Shown in pieces: positions 36,111-47,625 of a stretch of 64,000 nucleotides of DNA. The stretch covers positions 22,330,000 to 22,393,999 of the forward strand of contig OX388314.1 of the NCBI GenBank assembly GCA_947579605.1, read 5' to 3'. Each line of letters begins with the position of its first letter. Positions within the stretch are counted from its first letter, which is position 1. The translations under genes and the position numbers were made by a program. The notes under the pieces were generated by a model. It was given only the letters and a program-made list of their open reading frames with translations, made no database searches and was not told the DNA's origin. The stretch is from Athripsodes cinereus. Taxonomy: Eukaryota > Arthropoda > Insecta > Trichoptera > Leptoceridae.

Positions 36111-37284
36111 CAGGTGAGGTTGACATTTGGGTTGGCTAGGTGTTATTTGCCATCACCCCATTATCCCCCAAATATTACTATTAAACTACTTATAATAAAT
36201 TTATATTTCTTAATGTTCACGAAATTTATGTTTGAAGAAAACAAATCTTGTCTTCAAGAAATCCGACTAGAATATAGATAGATGTTTATATCATTTTTTT
36301 AATGTTCATAACATTGTTTTGATTATATTCTTTTGTATTTTATCCGTACTTAGCTTGTTGGAATGTTTGGCATTGTTGTTGCATCAGTACTTTGTTTAAT
36401 ATACTGGTAATGATGGGAAACTTTTCTGATCCACTTATGGTTTATGTAGTATTGTTCTGTTGATATTATTTTGTGTACAACTCTTTGTATCCCTGCGAAA
36501 ATAGAATAAATAAATATATAAATAAATAGAATGGCTTACTTCTTTGTACATCAAGGATTCCGGTTTCCAACTACCCGGATGTCCATCTTCCTTCATCACC
36601 ATTCATATTATGATAACGACATCAGAGCCCAGTACGAATGTCGTGGGAAGAGGTGAATTAATTGGTGCAGAAACGCTCTAAATAGAGAAAGCTGGTTTCT
36701 GCCCTGTTCTCCCCAGAAAGAGCATTGAAGGCTGTAATGATGATGTAATTAAGATTTGAAATAATATTTTCACTCCAAACTAATAATCAATTTTCGCCTA
36801 GCTAATGTATTGAATGACATTTTGTGACCAACTAACTATTATGAACTTCACACTAAGTACCTACGAATAAACGTTAAAGTTGAAAATACTCAGTCTATAT
36901 TATTATTATTTCAATAACCATTACGTTTTTTTAAAAAAGGAACTCTTTCTTCAAATATTTACCCCTCAGGATTGATTGATAGTCACCACCCATAGACCAC
37001 CACCGTAATGATTTGATAAACAAACGCACCCCCATACACCCCATAGCACGGGTTGTCATACGATCGTCGTTACATATCTTGTCACACAATCTCTTGAGGT
37101 TGAAATGTAATTTTACTACCGTATTCTTACTAGTCAATAAAATTAGGTACCTTCCTACAACTTTGTAGTTCTAAATTCTACGTATATTTCATACCTATCC
37201 CATAATGGCTTATTCCAGAAGTAGAATAGCGATTATAATAGGCATGCAGTACACGAAACAAACATAGGTAATCTTTTTCGTGTA
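36111..37284. other. Interval without a recognised gene
   Basis: A LINE-like A-rich tail (AATAAATAAATATATAAATA) lies near 36508-36530. A 68-codon minus frame at 36931-37137 has no motif. Confidence 0.35.
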
Positions 37285-37432
37285 AATAAAATTTGAGTTA
37301 GTTGAAAGAGATCGCGCCTTTGCAATAATGTCAACATCTGTATATCGATTGTTTGAATTTATACCTTCTATGGAATTGTTATCAATGTACAGTAAAGAAT
37401 AAATAAAAAAATAAAAAAATAAAATATTGAAG
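37285..37432 (+). mobile_element. LINE 3' end, family J
   Basis: GAGTTAGTTGAAAGAGATCG, CGCCTTTGCAATAATG, TATCAATGTACAGTAAAGAA and an A-rich tail. Confidence 0.65.
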
Positions 37433-37769
37433 ATCTACAATGTGGCATACCTCACCGCTGATTTAAAGAATATTTTTTTATATCTCTAACAAATATATAC
37501 AATGATGATTAATAAAACGACAGCAATATTTTTTTGACAATAATGAAGTCAAAATCAATTATTAAATTTATTATTCAATTCTTTTGTGCACTTTTGTTTT
37601 ATTTAAAGCAGTGATCCCCAAACCCCTGGTCCGCGGGAGAAACATTAAGGTCAGTCCTTTTTAGTTATTTTTTTTTGTTTATTTCTTTATTGGAATAAGT
37701 TTTGGAAAACAGTATATATGTTCAAACAAACAAAAAGATCAACATTATGGAATATATTGTCCCACTACT

Positions 37770-37998
37770 CTATACTACTATAGGATCACGAGCATATTCC
37801 ACAAGTGGGATAGCCAACGAACCAGCTGCATGTTATAAATATGCAAGTTTTCCTCTTAGGATGAGTAGCAAACCTCATCGGTGACTTAAAGGTGTAAAAT
37901 GTATTTATTTTTTCGAACACCCGCCTTTAACAGGAGTCTCAAAAACTTACGGCAAAGTGTTATTAGACTAATTCTCTACCGGGTACTCCACTGAATAA
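37770..37998 (-). mobile_element. Family A copy nested in the hAT-like element
   Basis: GATCACGAGCATATTCCACA, GTGGGATAGCC, GAACACCCGCCTTTAACAGG and CTCTACCGGGTACTCCACTG in family order. Confidence 0.7.
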
Positions 37999-38135
37999 CA
38001 AAACCGAGAAGATCGTGAAATAATAGGTTATATGTCAAATTCCTATACGTTTTCGAAAATGAGTAAAAGTCCAGTTTAAAAATCCTGGAGTCCGAAACTT
38101 AAAAAAAGACTGAACTAACAATACCAAATACGAGT

Positions 38136-38322
38136 TCGTCTGTAGCCTGGAGGTAGAGACTTAGCCTCATACATAAGAGGTGGGCGGTTCAATCCCAGGT
38201 GCCGGCAAACTCCCCTTCCACGACACAAGCTTTTAGATTTCTGTGAAAAGTTTATAAGGTTAGATATATTTAGGTTTTTAAAAAAAAACACAGATACCTT
38301 TTTTTAAAAATCAAATTCGAGA
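38136..38322 (+). mobile_element. Family C SINE, copy 2, nested in the hAT-like element
   Basis: GTCTGTAGCCTGGAGGTAGA, B-box-like GCGGTTCAATCCCAGGTG, CACGACACAAGCTTTTAG and an A-rich 3' end. Confidence 0.75.
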
Positions 38323-38586
38323 TTCTAAGAAATTGTTATTTAACAAAACCGAGGAAAACGTAAAATATTTCAAAATCCTATACAATTTTAAGAATTCAGG
38401 AACGAGGAAGTAGAAATTTGAAGTACAATTTGTGAAATTATGAATTTTGAATTCTGAGACCTTAAAAAAGGTCCTAACTTAAACTTTTTCATTGTAAACA
38501 ATCATCGTCTCCTCCTCAACGGGCCGCGTTTAAATTATCAAACGACGATCTGTCCAATAAAAAGGTTGAAGATCGCTAATTTAAAG

Positions 38587-40304
38587 GTTCCGTAATCACT
38601 GCACCGTAAATTTTAAGAAGTAATTATTACAGCCGATTTGATTCAAATACAATACTTTATTATATTTAAGCAATTTTTACGACGCTCTAAATTTGAATTT
38701 AAGAATTTTCTTTCTGTCTGGTACATTACGGGAACTACCTACTACTATTGTCAAATGAATGATCAAAACATTCAGATGAATTCTAGATAATTCATATTGT
38801 TATAATAAGAGTAATAAAAAAGACTCGTCTAAGTAAAAACTTCAAAAACAGATGAGCAATTCCCGATGCGGTTTTGACATAAAACCTGAGAAGCGTGCAA
38901 TTACTTCTCTTGAAAATAAAGTGTCTCAAAAATTAAAAATATCTGTAAGAAGTGCATAGCTTATGAATACAATATATTATAACGTTTTCAATCTCGTCCC
39001 GAATGTTTTGATTTTTATGGCACTGAAAAGACAACCTGTTTTCGTATTATATAAAGTTAATCTGCTGGCTATCTCTTTCGTGAGACATTTCATAGTCAAT
39101 GTGTTCGACCGATGGCACTTGGTGGAAGTTCATGTTAAATTACTAAAAATAAAAAACTTTAGTATTACTGTAGTTAATTGTAATAGTTGTATAACACTCA
39201 TGATGCAAGCGATTTAAAGTCGGCTAGCGATCAGTTAAGTAACTGTGGGAGTACTCAATATTAAATATACATATGGGACCTCATAAAACTAAAATTAATA
39301 ATCATACCTATCGACTCCCTGCTAAAAGAGAAATAATTCGTTTACACTAGCAACATCTGGGTTTGTATCAAGGCTAAGCAATGGTTCGAATCACAAAAAT
39401 CATTGATATACATAAATGATTGATAAATGTCTATAGAAAAATATCTAGGACGTAGGTAAGTAATAAGTACAATAATTGTATTATATCTACCTTCGCTTGG
39501 AAGTATCTAGCGGGGGGTCCCATACTAGGTATCCCAGAAACAATAAAGCTGTCATTATTGTTTCAATGAGAGAATTTCAAAGCTTTTGGCATGTCTTCTG
39601 GCACCTAGCATAGTTGGACAAAGCACACCACGCGAGAAAGATTGGTTGTGGGTTCGAGTTAAGTCCAAGACTCCACCAAATGAGGTGATTATTAGTTTAC
39701 AGCTGGATGCTAAACACGGCTGGAAATCAACTGCCCAAATTCGAGAAGGTATAAAATTCAATATTTTGGAAGTTAATAAAGGCTTTACGAAAATTGTCAA
39801 CTACAATTACTTTATGAACAAAATAATGTAGAAAATATCAAAAATGTCGCCAACTTTTACTGTACGTTTTTATTTCTTATGAAGACATTCTCACCTCATA
39901 ATAAAATATTAAAGGCTGTCGTGTCACCCATATTACGTTCTCCCTATATCTTACATCAAACGTCATGTTTAATGCATGTTCATTTGGCAGTTCCTTCCTC
40001 GTGCTTCCTCACATTTATTCTCTATATTCTTCTTCATATTTAAGTTTAAATGACAAGGGTTAAATTTCCACCATATTCTATAATTTATTAGTATCGATCC
40101 TTCACAAAAATATGATGACTATCTTTTTGTCATTGTTTTTTTATTTATTTAATCTATGTATGAATATAAGGACGACTTTTATATTTATTGCGTTCAATCA
40201 CTTCACCTCTCCTCTCCTCCCATCCCTTGTGGGAGTCAATATGATGACATATATAGTGAGATAGGTAGAACATTCAATTTTTTCAATTATTCAATTCAGG
40301 ACTG
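38587..40304. other. Interval without a recognised gene
   Basis: A weak family A trace is at 39030-39100 (CTGCTGGCTATCTC). At 39586-39831 there is an 81-codon plus frame containing VRVKSKTPPNEVIISLQLD, overlapped by an 81-codon minus frame. Neither is recognised. A real but unknown exon cannot be excluded. Confidence 0.3.
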
Positions 40305-40425
40305 CGGTTTGTCTCTCATCCTGAAAGTCGTGTTTTTAAACACCAGAGAAGGTAACTCTTATGTTATAAGCGTTTATCCACTGGTTACCCCACATATTTT
40401 GATAAATGCCGCGATGGTTTAGGTA
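40305..40425 (+). mobile_element. Family A 3' part
   Basis: CTCATCCTGAAAGTCGTG, CTGGTTACCCCACATATTTT and ATGCCGCGATGGTTTAGGTAG. Confidence 0.55.
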
Positions 40426-40615
40426 GATAGTTTATTAAATTAACTTTGAAGTAAAACAAAAAACAGCTTATTGAAAATGCTTACGAATACCACTCTAAAC
40501 TTACAGAATTACATGTAAAATTTATTTATTTTATTAAAGAGATTTCATAGTGCACGAAGCAACGCATTGCAAGATATTATAATGAAGACATACATACATA
40601 CCATCACGTCATTTA

Positions 40616-40765
40616 TTTACTTATTTATTTATTAATTTTTTACTGTACATTGATCACAATAGATAGATACAATTTTATAGAAAATGCATTATAATAAGAT
40701 ATTATCAATATACAGAGGGCGAATAAATTGCAGAGGCGAAATTTCTTCCAACTAACTAAAATGTG
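40616..40765 (-). mobile_element. LINE 3' end, family J, inside family A
   Basis: (TTTA)n tail at the low coordinate, TACTGTACATTGATCACAAT, GAGGGCGAATAAATTGCAGA and CTTCCAACTAAC. Confidence 0.65.
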
Positions 40766-40819
40766 GTAAAGAGCGAACTATCCATATGCAATAAACATAC
40801 AATTCATCCTCTTCATATT

Positions 40820-41051
40820 CTTCTTCTTCTCAAAGTGTCATGTCAGGTCCCCCCGACGTCGGCTATCACCCTGGCGTAGGCCTCTCTGTCCTATGCCAGC
40901 CGGAACAACTCCTCCACCCTCCGAACTCCGGTCCACTCTCGGATATTTCTCAGCCAGGACATCTGCCGCCTTCCCACACCACGACTACCCTCATTTTTTC
41001 CCTTCAAAATGAGTTGGAGTAAACTATATTTCTCATTTCGAAGCACGTGTC
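40820..41051 (-). pseudogene. LINE reverse-transcriptase tail inserted with 9-bp target duplication
   Basis: CTTCATATT flanks it at 40811-40819 and 41052-41060. On minus it reads GRRQMSWLRNIREWTGVRRV, then EELFRLA, stop, DREAYARVIADVGGT and a CTTCTTCTT-complement tail. It is the best preserved copy of this LINE tail here. Confidence 0.8.
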
Positions 41052-41202
41052 CTTCATATTAATGAAGTTAAAACATTCAGAATAGGTGACATATTTCATG
41101 AATTTCAGGATGTTGTAAATGTCTTAAATTTTATATTTTAGGAATATCTGCTTTTTTACAGGACGCTGAAAACTTACACAAAATGAATGTGAGATCAATT
41201 AT

Positions 41203-41457
41203 ATTCCGAGAACTCATGAAGCACAGAATGAGTCATTACTAAATAACATAATTATTCCGAGAACTCATGAAGCACAGAATGACTCATTACTAAAAAACAT
41301 AATTATTCCGAGAACTCATGAAGCACAGAATGACTCATTACTAAATAACATAATTATTCCGAGAACTCATGAAGCACAGAATGACTCATTACTAAATAAC
41401 ATAATTATTCCGAGAACTCATGAAGCACAGAATGACTCATTACTAAATAATATAATT
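41203..41457 (+). repeat. Minisatellite, 51 bp x 5
   Basis: Five units beginning ATTCCGAGAACTCATGAAGC, spaced exactly 51 bp (41203, 41254, 41305, 41356, 41407), with only a few substitutions. The unit length is a multiple of three and one frame stays open (IPRTHEAQNDSLLNNII per unit), but it has no start codon. Confidence 0.9.
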
Positions 41458-41732
41458 AAACATAGATATCATAAAATATTAGTAATTACGAATATTTAGG
41501 TACTTGTTCAGATCTGAAGCAAAAAAAAAGCTGAATTCGAAAGAACTATGTTTGTTTAATAATAATACATCATAATAAAAAATCATTTTATCATAAGGGA
41601 TGAAAATCATAAAAAAGTATTTTTATATCTAAAATTTCATCTCTGGAATTCGCAATATGATCAATTTAATGATAAAGAACATTTCTGCATCATCCCAAAC
41701 GAATTGGACCCACCCTTCTTTAGTCTTTATAT

Positions 41733-42182
41733 CAGCGCTCCGCAACCGGTGTACCGCGGGTCAAATACGCAGCCATTTTGTTTAAATAATGTATTTAATA
41801 ATTCGGTAAAAGTACCGGATACTTAACGATTCGAGTAAATATTCTTTAAGAAAACCGAGGAGTTTTTGAAATATTTCAAATTCTTATACCATTTTGAAAA
41901 TTCGGGCGACGGGGGGTAGAAAAAGAAATGTAAACACGTAAGATTAATATCCGGTATTGACATAATGACATATTTAATCGTCGGTACAAATACCTGTTAC
42001 AATGTAGAAAAAGTTACTGTGAGAAAACCGAGGAGTTTTTGAAGTAATTCAAATTCCTATACCTTTACGTAAATTTACCGACGGGGGAAGAGGAATATTT
42101 TAATATTCGAGACCACTGTGTGCCGCAGAATTCTAGGTAGTAGTTTGGTATGCCACAAATGAGAAAAGGTTGCGGAGCACTG
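41733..42182. mobile_element. hAT-like non-autonomous element
   Basis: Ends CAGCGCTCCGCAACC and GGTTGCGGAGCACTG (14 of 15 inverted match). Flanks CTTTATAT and ATTTATAT match at 7 of 8. Two internal copies of GAAAACCGAGGAGTTTTTGA at 41851 and 42012 define a repeated module. No open frame. Confidence 0.8.
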
Positions 42183-42295
42183 ATTTATATTACAAGTAAT
42201 ATTATTAGTATTAGTAGTAGTAGATATCTACCTGAGTTCTAATCATCGTTTATTCCAGACTAACTTTAAACCCGGCTTAACTCAAGGAATTATAA

Positions 42296-44322
42296 TCAGT
42301 CTATCAATAAATTCAAAGAATTTAAAAGAAAATTGTAGTCCAAATGTTCTCTGGGTATTCCCAGTCTAAAATTTATATGTTGCAGAAATTTTAGTTTAAC
42401 CCTATTCAGGCTATTAATGTGAACCTGGAAACATGAGGACCAGACTGATGAACAGTACTCCAAGACACTACGTACCAGAGAAACATACAACAATTTCAAA
42501 GTGTGTATGTGGGAGAATTGCTGACACACTCTCAATAAAAATCCCAAAAGCCTCATAGCCTTATTACAAGTGATGTTAATGTGTCTGATGAAACTAAGAC
42601 GACGATCAAAAACGACATCCAAATCGCGAATTTCATCCACGGACTCCAGCAAGGCACCATCAAGTTTATACTCGTACACTATTGGACTCTTTATTCGATA
42701 AAAACGCATTACGTGACATTTTTTTGCATTGAGTGTTAATCTGTTATTCGTACACCAATCATAAAATCTATTCAGATTTTCCTGAAGAATACGGCTGTCA
42801 CTTTCATCACTAATTGCTTTAAATATCTTGAGATCATCGGCATACAAAAGAACCTCCACATCAGTGAACACGTTCATTACATCATTTATAAAAAAATTAA
42901 ATAGGATGGGACCGAGGTGGGAACCCTGAGGCACCCCACTCAGGGCTAGAAACTCGTACGAATATGTGTCACTGATTCTGACAGATAATCTTCGATCCCT
43001 TAGATAATTTACAAACCAAGTATACAGCAAACCAGTGACTCCGATCGCCATTAATTTCTCCAGAAGAATCCCAAGGTCCACCCTATCAAAAGCCTTGCTG
43101 AAGTCCGTATAAATCGCATCAACCTGGGCTTTATGGGCCAACGAATCAGATATGAAGTTCTAATAAACCATTAAATTTGATTGAGTAGATTTTATGGGCA
43201 TGAAACCATGTTGAGACTCAGCTATTATGTTAGTGATACAGGGAGATATCTTACTTAAGACAATCTTCTCAAGTAACTTTGGTATACACGATTGAATGCA
43301 AATAGGTCTGTAATTAGAGACGCTCTGCTTGTTACCAGTCTTAAAAATTGGTACGAGATAACTGTGTTTCCAGCATTCTGGGTAAGAACCTAATGTCAAC
43401 GATTTATTTAAAATAACAAACAATGGATAGGACAGACTATGCATACATTTTGTCATAAATAAAGGAGGAACACCATCAGGACCACTACTAGTTTTTGGCT
43501 CCAGGCCTCTGATATATTTTACAATGTCCTTGATTTCTATATTGATTGAGGATAAATGCAGGTCATATGTAAGTTCATCATGAGTGCCATGTCCCGTACT
43601 ATGGGATCCATGATAGACAGAACCAAAAAAGTCCGCAAACAAATTCGCAATCTCAGGGAGAGTGTCCACCACCGTATCACCAAATTCCATAGAGCTCGGG
43701 ATTCCCGAGTCCTGCGACCGAAGCGAGTTACTGTATTTGAAAATGTGTTTAGTGTTTATACTAATGGTACTTTCTATGTTGTCTATAAAAATTTTATAAC
43801 AAGAATCAGCCATCCTCTTACACTCCCTGCGCAATATTTGAAACTGTTGGTAATCATGGTGCTCACCAGAGATCTTATAAACCTTGTGTGCCACCTTCTT
43901 TGCCTTGATCTTTTCTATCAACTCATGACTAAACCATTCTGGATAACCCGATGTACAATAAGTAGTTGAAGGGACAAACTCCGAGATCACCCCCTGAATT
44001 ATCTCATAAAACCTGTCAACACCACTGCTTAACGGAAGAACCTCCAAGAAAGTCCAAGCTACATTATAAAACCTGTCATTAATTAATTTATAATCTGCTT
44101 TCTGATAATTAATAAATGTTTTACTTTTGTTTATTTGTGCAATCTGTGTAGTTTTCATAACTATATCCAATGGAGGATGATAAACATCCACAGGGAGAAC
44201 ACACTCACAGGATTCACTAACAATCACACTCGGGTCACTACAAAAAATAAAGTCCAGGGTTTTGCTATTCGTATTCTTTACAAAATTAAGCTGATATAAA
44301 TTTAGAAAATTATACTGCTCAG
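42296..44322 (-). pseudogene. Jockey-like LINE: end of endonuclease plus reverse transcriptase, one stop codon
   Basis: This is the largest retrotransposon remnant here. From the 5' side, residues before 44227 read LDFIFCSDPSV and, just after, DVYHPPL, the end of an apurinic-type endonuclease domain. The RT part follows: SSGPDGVPPLF, SNYRPI and KLLEKIVL, AESQHGF, then a TAG at 43160-43162, then in the same frame TDFSKAFDRVD, SGVPQGSHLGPILFN and the catalytic YADDLKI. The frame is otherwise continuous to a stop at 42296, after NSLNRVKLKFLQHINFRLG. The usual last 50-100 residues appear shortened. The 5' end is cut at about 44322, within the endonuclease. The 3' side abuts the hAT-like element 110 bp away. 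The single nonsense change suggests a fairly young copy, but its truncation makes it immobile. Confidence 0.85.
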
Positions 44323-44335
44323 TGACGTGATGGTG

Positions 44336-44470
44336 TAATAAAAGTAGCAGCTATTTATGGAAACAAACAAACTGTTTTGAGTTTTACTGTATTTTTTAAT
44401 TGGTTTAATAATACATAGTTACCTGTTTCGACTTACAAAGTCACTGTCAAACTGTCATTTTTGAAACTTC
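44336..44470 (-). repeat. GTCGAAACAGGTAACTATGTATT repeat end
   Basis: On minus it reads GTCGAAACAGGTAACTATG, then ACAGTAAAACTC. This resembles the arm of the fold-back element at 24100-24383 (TCGAAACCTGG ... ATAGTAAAACTC). It may be a related element. Confidence 0.35.
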
Positions 44471-44599
44471 TTAAATATAATTTATTACAATATAAACCCA
44501 CAAACCTAGGAACAATTGGAAAACAATGGTTTTTCTATTCTTAGGCTGGTAATACATAATATGTAAATATTATTTAATGCATGGTTATCTCAAGGATAT

Positions 44600-44936
44600 A
44601 ATCTAATATATAAAATTCTAGTATCACGGTGTTTGTTATCTTACTCCTTCGAAACAGCTAGACCGATTTTGATAAAATTTTGTGTGCTTATCGGGTAGGT
44701 CTGAAAATTAGCCAACATTTATTTTTCAAACCCCTAAAAGTTAAGGGATGGTCGACGCCGAATTTTTTTTTATTTTGGTCGAAATATTTTATTTTTATTT
44801 TTTTATGGTGAGGCATTAAAAAATACATACAGCCCTAAATTTTCACCCTTCTACCAAATTTTTTTTATAGCGATATTAGTACCTATATGGCAAATGTATA
44901 TGATGAAACAACGTTTACCGAGTCAGCTAGTTATAT
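44600..44936. mobile_element. Lepidopteran-type repeat, possibly Helitron-like
   Basis: Contains CTCCTTCGAAACAGCTAGAC, TTTTGTGTGCTTATCGGGTA and, at the end, ACGTTTACCGAGTCAGCTAG followed by T. I know this repeat from moth and butterfly sequences. The CTAGT end fits a Helitron 3' end, but no clear hairpin precedes it, so the class is uncertain. Confidence 0.5.
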
Positions 44937-45080
44937 TTATAAACAAGCATGCATTCATACAAATGAACTAAATTATTAATATATTGTCGATTATATCAAA
45001 ATTCAATTTTCTTTGACAAACTTCAAAAGAGAAAATTCTGAGTAAATTAATAGTAATAATAATAATATTTCCATTTACAG

Positions 45081-45138
45081 ATTCAACGAGGAGAGCAGAG
45101 AGTCTTCGCCGAGATTCCTTATTAATAAATTAATGCAG
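45081..45138 (+). other. Candidate small coding exon
   Basis: A 58-bp stretch lies between a TTTCCATTTACAG acceptor and a TGCAG/GTATAA donor. One frame is open: FNEESRESSPRFLINKLMQ. It is richer in GC than its flanks. No partner exon is recognised in the window. It may be a chance pair of splice-like signals. Confidence 0.25.
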
Positions 45139-45549
45139 GTATAAAGAAAAATTATGAAAAGAAATTATTTTGGTTAAGCAGAGTATTTATTATTGTGATT
45201 AGTGAAATTGAAAAAATAATACCTGTAGGGTTTGAAGCAAAAAAAGACTCGTTTTTAAAATTAATTGACTATGTTAGAATCATAAAGGATTCTACTAAAG
45301 ATAAAATAGTAATGAAACTTTGGTAGAAGTGATGATGATTCAGGATGGTTTTTTTTCGGTCATTCGTTGGGGCGTCTTTGGGACGTTGGTGAAAGTACAG
45401 TACCTATTTAATTTTCCCCTAAAGCTGATGACAGATTACTGGTCACTTTCGAATGGTAATTATAGGAGTTTCTAAGGAGGAAAAGAACAGTCTTGCATTT
45501 GCAATAGGCTAGTTCCAAAAGGATAGCCAATAAATCTATTCTATCCATC

Positions 45550-45930
45550 TATTCCCTCACGCCGTATCCCAAGTGGGGTAGACAGAGAGAACGGAACGCC
45601 AATTAGATCTGTCCTTACATACTTCTTCGCCTCCTCCACAGTCATACAATTTCTCATGCACGATTTCTCTTACTCAAAACACGGCCGTCCTCGAGAATTT
45701 GATCTACATGTTCAAGCCATGTAGTTCTCGGACGCCCGCGCTTTCTCACACCCCTCCTTTCAGCCAAGTATATCCTCTTTGTCATTCTTTCCTCTTCCAT
45801 TCGTTCCACATGACCAAACCACTTCAATTTATTTACACGCATTCTGTGTACAACACTCCTAATAAATACGAGTAAAATTATTATTTGTGAATGTGAGCAG
45901 TGTTTTAGTTTTACTTCCTATCATGAATTT
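45550..45930 (-). mobile_element. LINE R 3' end, copy 2, plus shared flank
   Basis: Minus frame encodes LKWFGHVERMEEERMTKRIY, GVRKRGRPRTTWLEHVDQIL and EDGRVLSKRNR. The 3' end reads CCCCACTTGGGATACGGCGT, then GAGGGAATAG. After the LINE part (ending at ACAACACTCCT, 45860) about 70 bp to 45930 are nearly identical to 48604-48675. Confidence 0.75.
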
Positions 45931-46245
45931 ATGAAAATGAACTTGCATAGTGTTATCATAGATAAAATCGAATCTATGTAGGTATGTATAATAATGTGTT
46001 GCTATAGGTATGAGATTCCAATGAACCATTTCAAATTTTTAACGAAATATTCCGCGATTCACGTCTCACTTTACAACGCAATTCATTCATTTACTTTGAT
46101 TGTGTTTGATGAGTGGACTCAAATATTTCTTTTTATTATCTTGTATTCTATTCTTCTTAAGACCATGCACTCGTTTGCGAGTGATATTCATTTATTTTCT
46201 TCATGACCATATGTAGGTACATTACGAAGAACATTGTATGTACTT
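45931..46245. other. AT-rich interval without a recognised gene
   Basis: A 70-codon frame at 45994-46206 has no motif. Confidence 0.35.
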
Positions 46246-46330
46246 CTGTAGCTTGATGGTAAAATTTCTGACTATTAGATCCTGGGTTCGATTTCTTCCG
46301 TCACTGACCTACTATACCTTTAGGATACAA
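46246..46330 (+). mobile_element. tRNA-like SINE trace
   Basis: A-box-like GTAGCTTGATGG and, 34 bp on, CTGGGTTCGATTTCTTCC, spaced as in tRNA-derived SINEs. The body is not assigned. Confidence 0.4.
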
Positions 46331-46559
46331 GTTATTGCTTAATGTGAAAGTGTTCGGAGTATGTCTGAGTTCATTAAAAAGGCAGATTCACCTTTTAAAA
46401 AGAGTGGACATATGAGAACAATCAATATACAAAGGGTAAGTTTTTCCCACAAAAATAGCAATTTATCTAAATTTCTCCTGTTGTTTTTTTTTATTTGAAA
46501 CTATGTACTTACGAGTATTTAAGCTTTAAACTTGAATTTGTATTTTAAACTACTCTTGT

Positions 46560-47370
46560 TTCCATTGAAGCCAATTTGAAAATCCAAAACGCAACGTAAA
46601 CAAGACCGCCATTCATAGCATTTAGGGATGCAGTTTCCACACAGAACTCGAAAGAAAATACACACATTACTTTTGTAAGAACAGCTATTATTATCGTTAT
46701 TTGCGTAGTTTTTTCTTGTATGGTGATGTTGTGTGTTCCCTCTGTCTCCCCCGCTAGTGGTGCTAATCCGCCCCTCGTCCTACCCCGTCAGGTGTTTGAT
46801 GGGAATGCAAACAGACGTGTTGCAATTATTTTTGTTTGCTCACCACACCCTATGTAATGGGTGGTGAAAGTAATAATATCACTCACTACAACATCAACTA
46901 GTACTACTACCTACTACCTTACATAGTAACTCATCATCATCATTGTAGCTGTCGGAAAGGAGAAAATATTATAACTACTAGACACTATTGCGACGAACAG
47001 GTAAAAGTAATTGAACATGATACATTTGTGCATGTCCCATAAACTCTTTTGCAGTGCTGTTCAGTTTGGTACTCGTTGCGGGAATAATCTCTCATCTAAC
47101 CTTAGACTAACTCAAAGTCTGATGTCTTTCAAGCGAGCCGTTTAAGAGAAAATGGCTTCTTCACAATCACCCTATTTAACCTAAAATTCATCACTTCTAT
47201 CCCCCTCCCACTATGATGAAATTATGGCTACAAGTTGAATAGGATAACGCATTGTTTATATTTTGTGATTTGTAAATTATTTATGTTAAAATGTTTAATA
47301 ATCCAAATTATTTATGTTCAAATGTTTAATAAATAATAAATACATTATTATTATACCAACATACAAAAAT
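46560..47370. other. Interval with an unexplained GC-rich patch
   Basis: 46736-46870 is much less AT-rich than its surroundings (CCCCCGCTAGTGGTGC, CCGCCCCTCGTCCTACCCCG). No frame or RNA motif recognised. A 36-bp tandem duplication (TTATGTTAAAATGTTTAATA) lies at 47279-47336. Confidence 0.3.
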
Positions 47371-47374
47371 CATA

Positions 47375-47625
47375 CACCGAATGTTTTATTCTTTATTGGC
47401 ACTGAGAGGGCAGCTTGTAGTATGGAGATTACCTATATGTAGTTATTCTACATTTTTACATGTGTCATTTTTTTATGTGTCTGTATTTTTCTGTTATGTT
47501 ATACTATTGTCTTGATTGTTTACGCACAATGACAGCGAAAAGGTTTTTTACTGTAATGCTGTTCATTGTTTCATTTATAAAATAAATAAATATGTAGTAG
47601 ATGCCGTGATGTTATAGATAGATAG
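47375..47625 (+). mobile_element. Family A copy split by a LINE end
   Basis: ATTGGCACTGAGAGGGCAGC before and GATGCCGTGATGTTATAG after the insert are in family order. Confidence 0.55.
47444..47589 (+). mobile_element. LINE 3' end with 9-bp target duplication
   Basis: Flanked by ATATGTAGT at 47435-47443 and 47590-47598. 3' tail AAATAAATAA. The body (GCACAATGACAGCGAAAAGG) is not assigned to a family here. Confidence 0.7.

Larger units (their letters stand above)
37609..38578. mobile_element. hAT-like non-autonomous element with perfect 8-bp target duplication
   Basis: Starts CAGTGATCCCCAAACC and ends GGTTGAAGATCGCTA. The ends are imperfect inverted repeats (about 11 of 16). ATTTAAAG flanks it exactly on both sides (37601-37608 and 38579-38586). 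It encloses a family A copy and a family C SINE, and has AACCGAGGAAAACG-type modules shared with 41733-42182. No transposase frame. Confidence 0.8.
40600..41205 (-). mobile_element. Family A copy broken by two LINE ends
   Basis: Pieces ACCATCACGTCATTT (40600), CATATGCAATAAACATAC (40783) and GACATATTTCATGAATTTC to TTTACAGGACGCTGAAAAC (41090-41172) are in family order. The gaps hold LINE ends at 40616-40765 and 40820-41051. Confidence 0.65.

Noticed and set aside
43556..43969. 137-codon plus frame
   Set aside because: Antisense shadow of the Jockey-like reverse-transcriptase frame.
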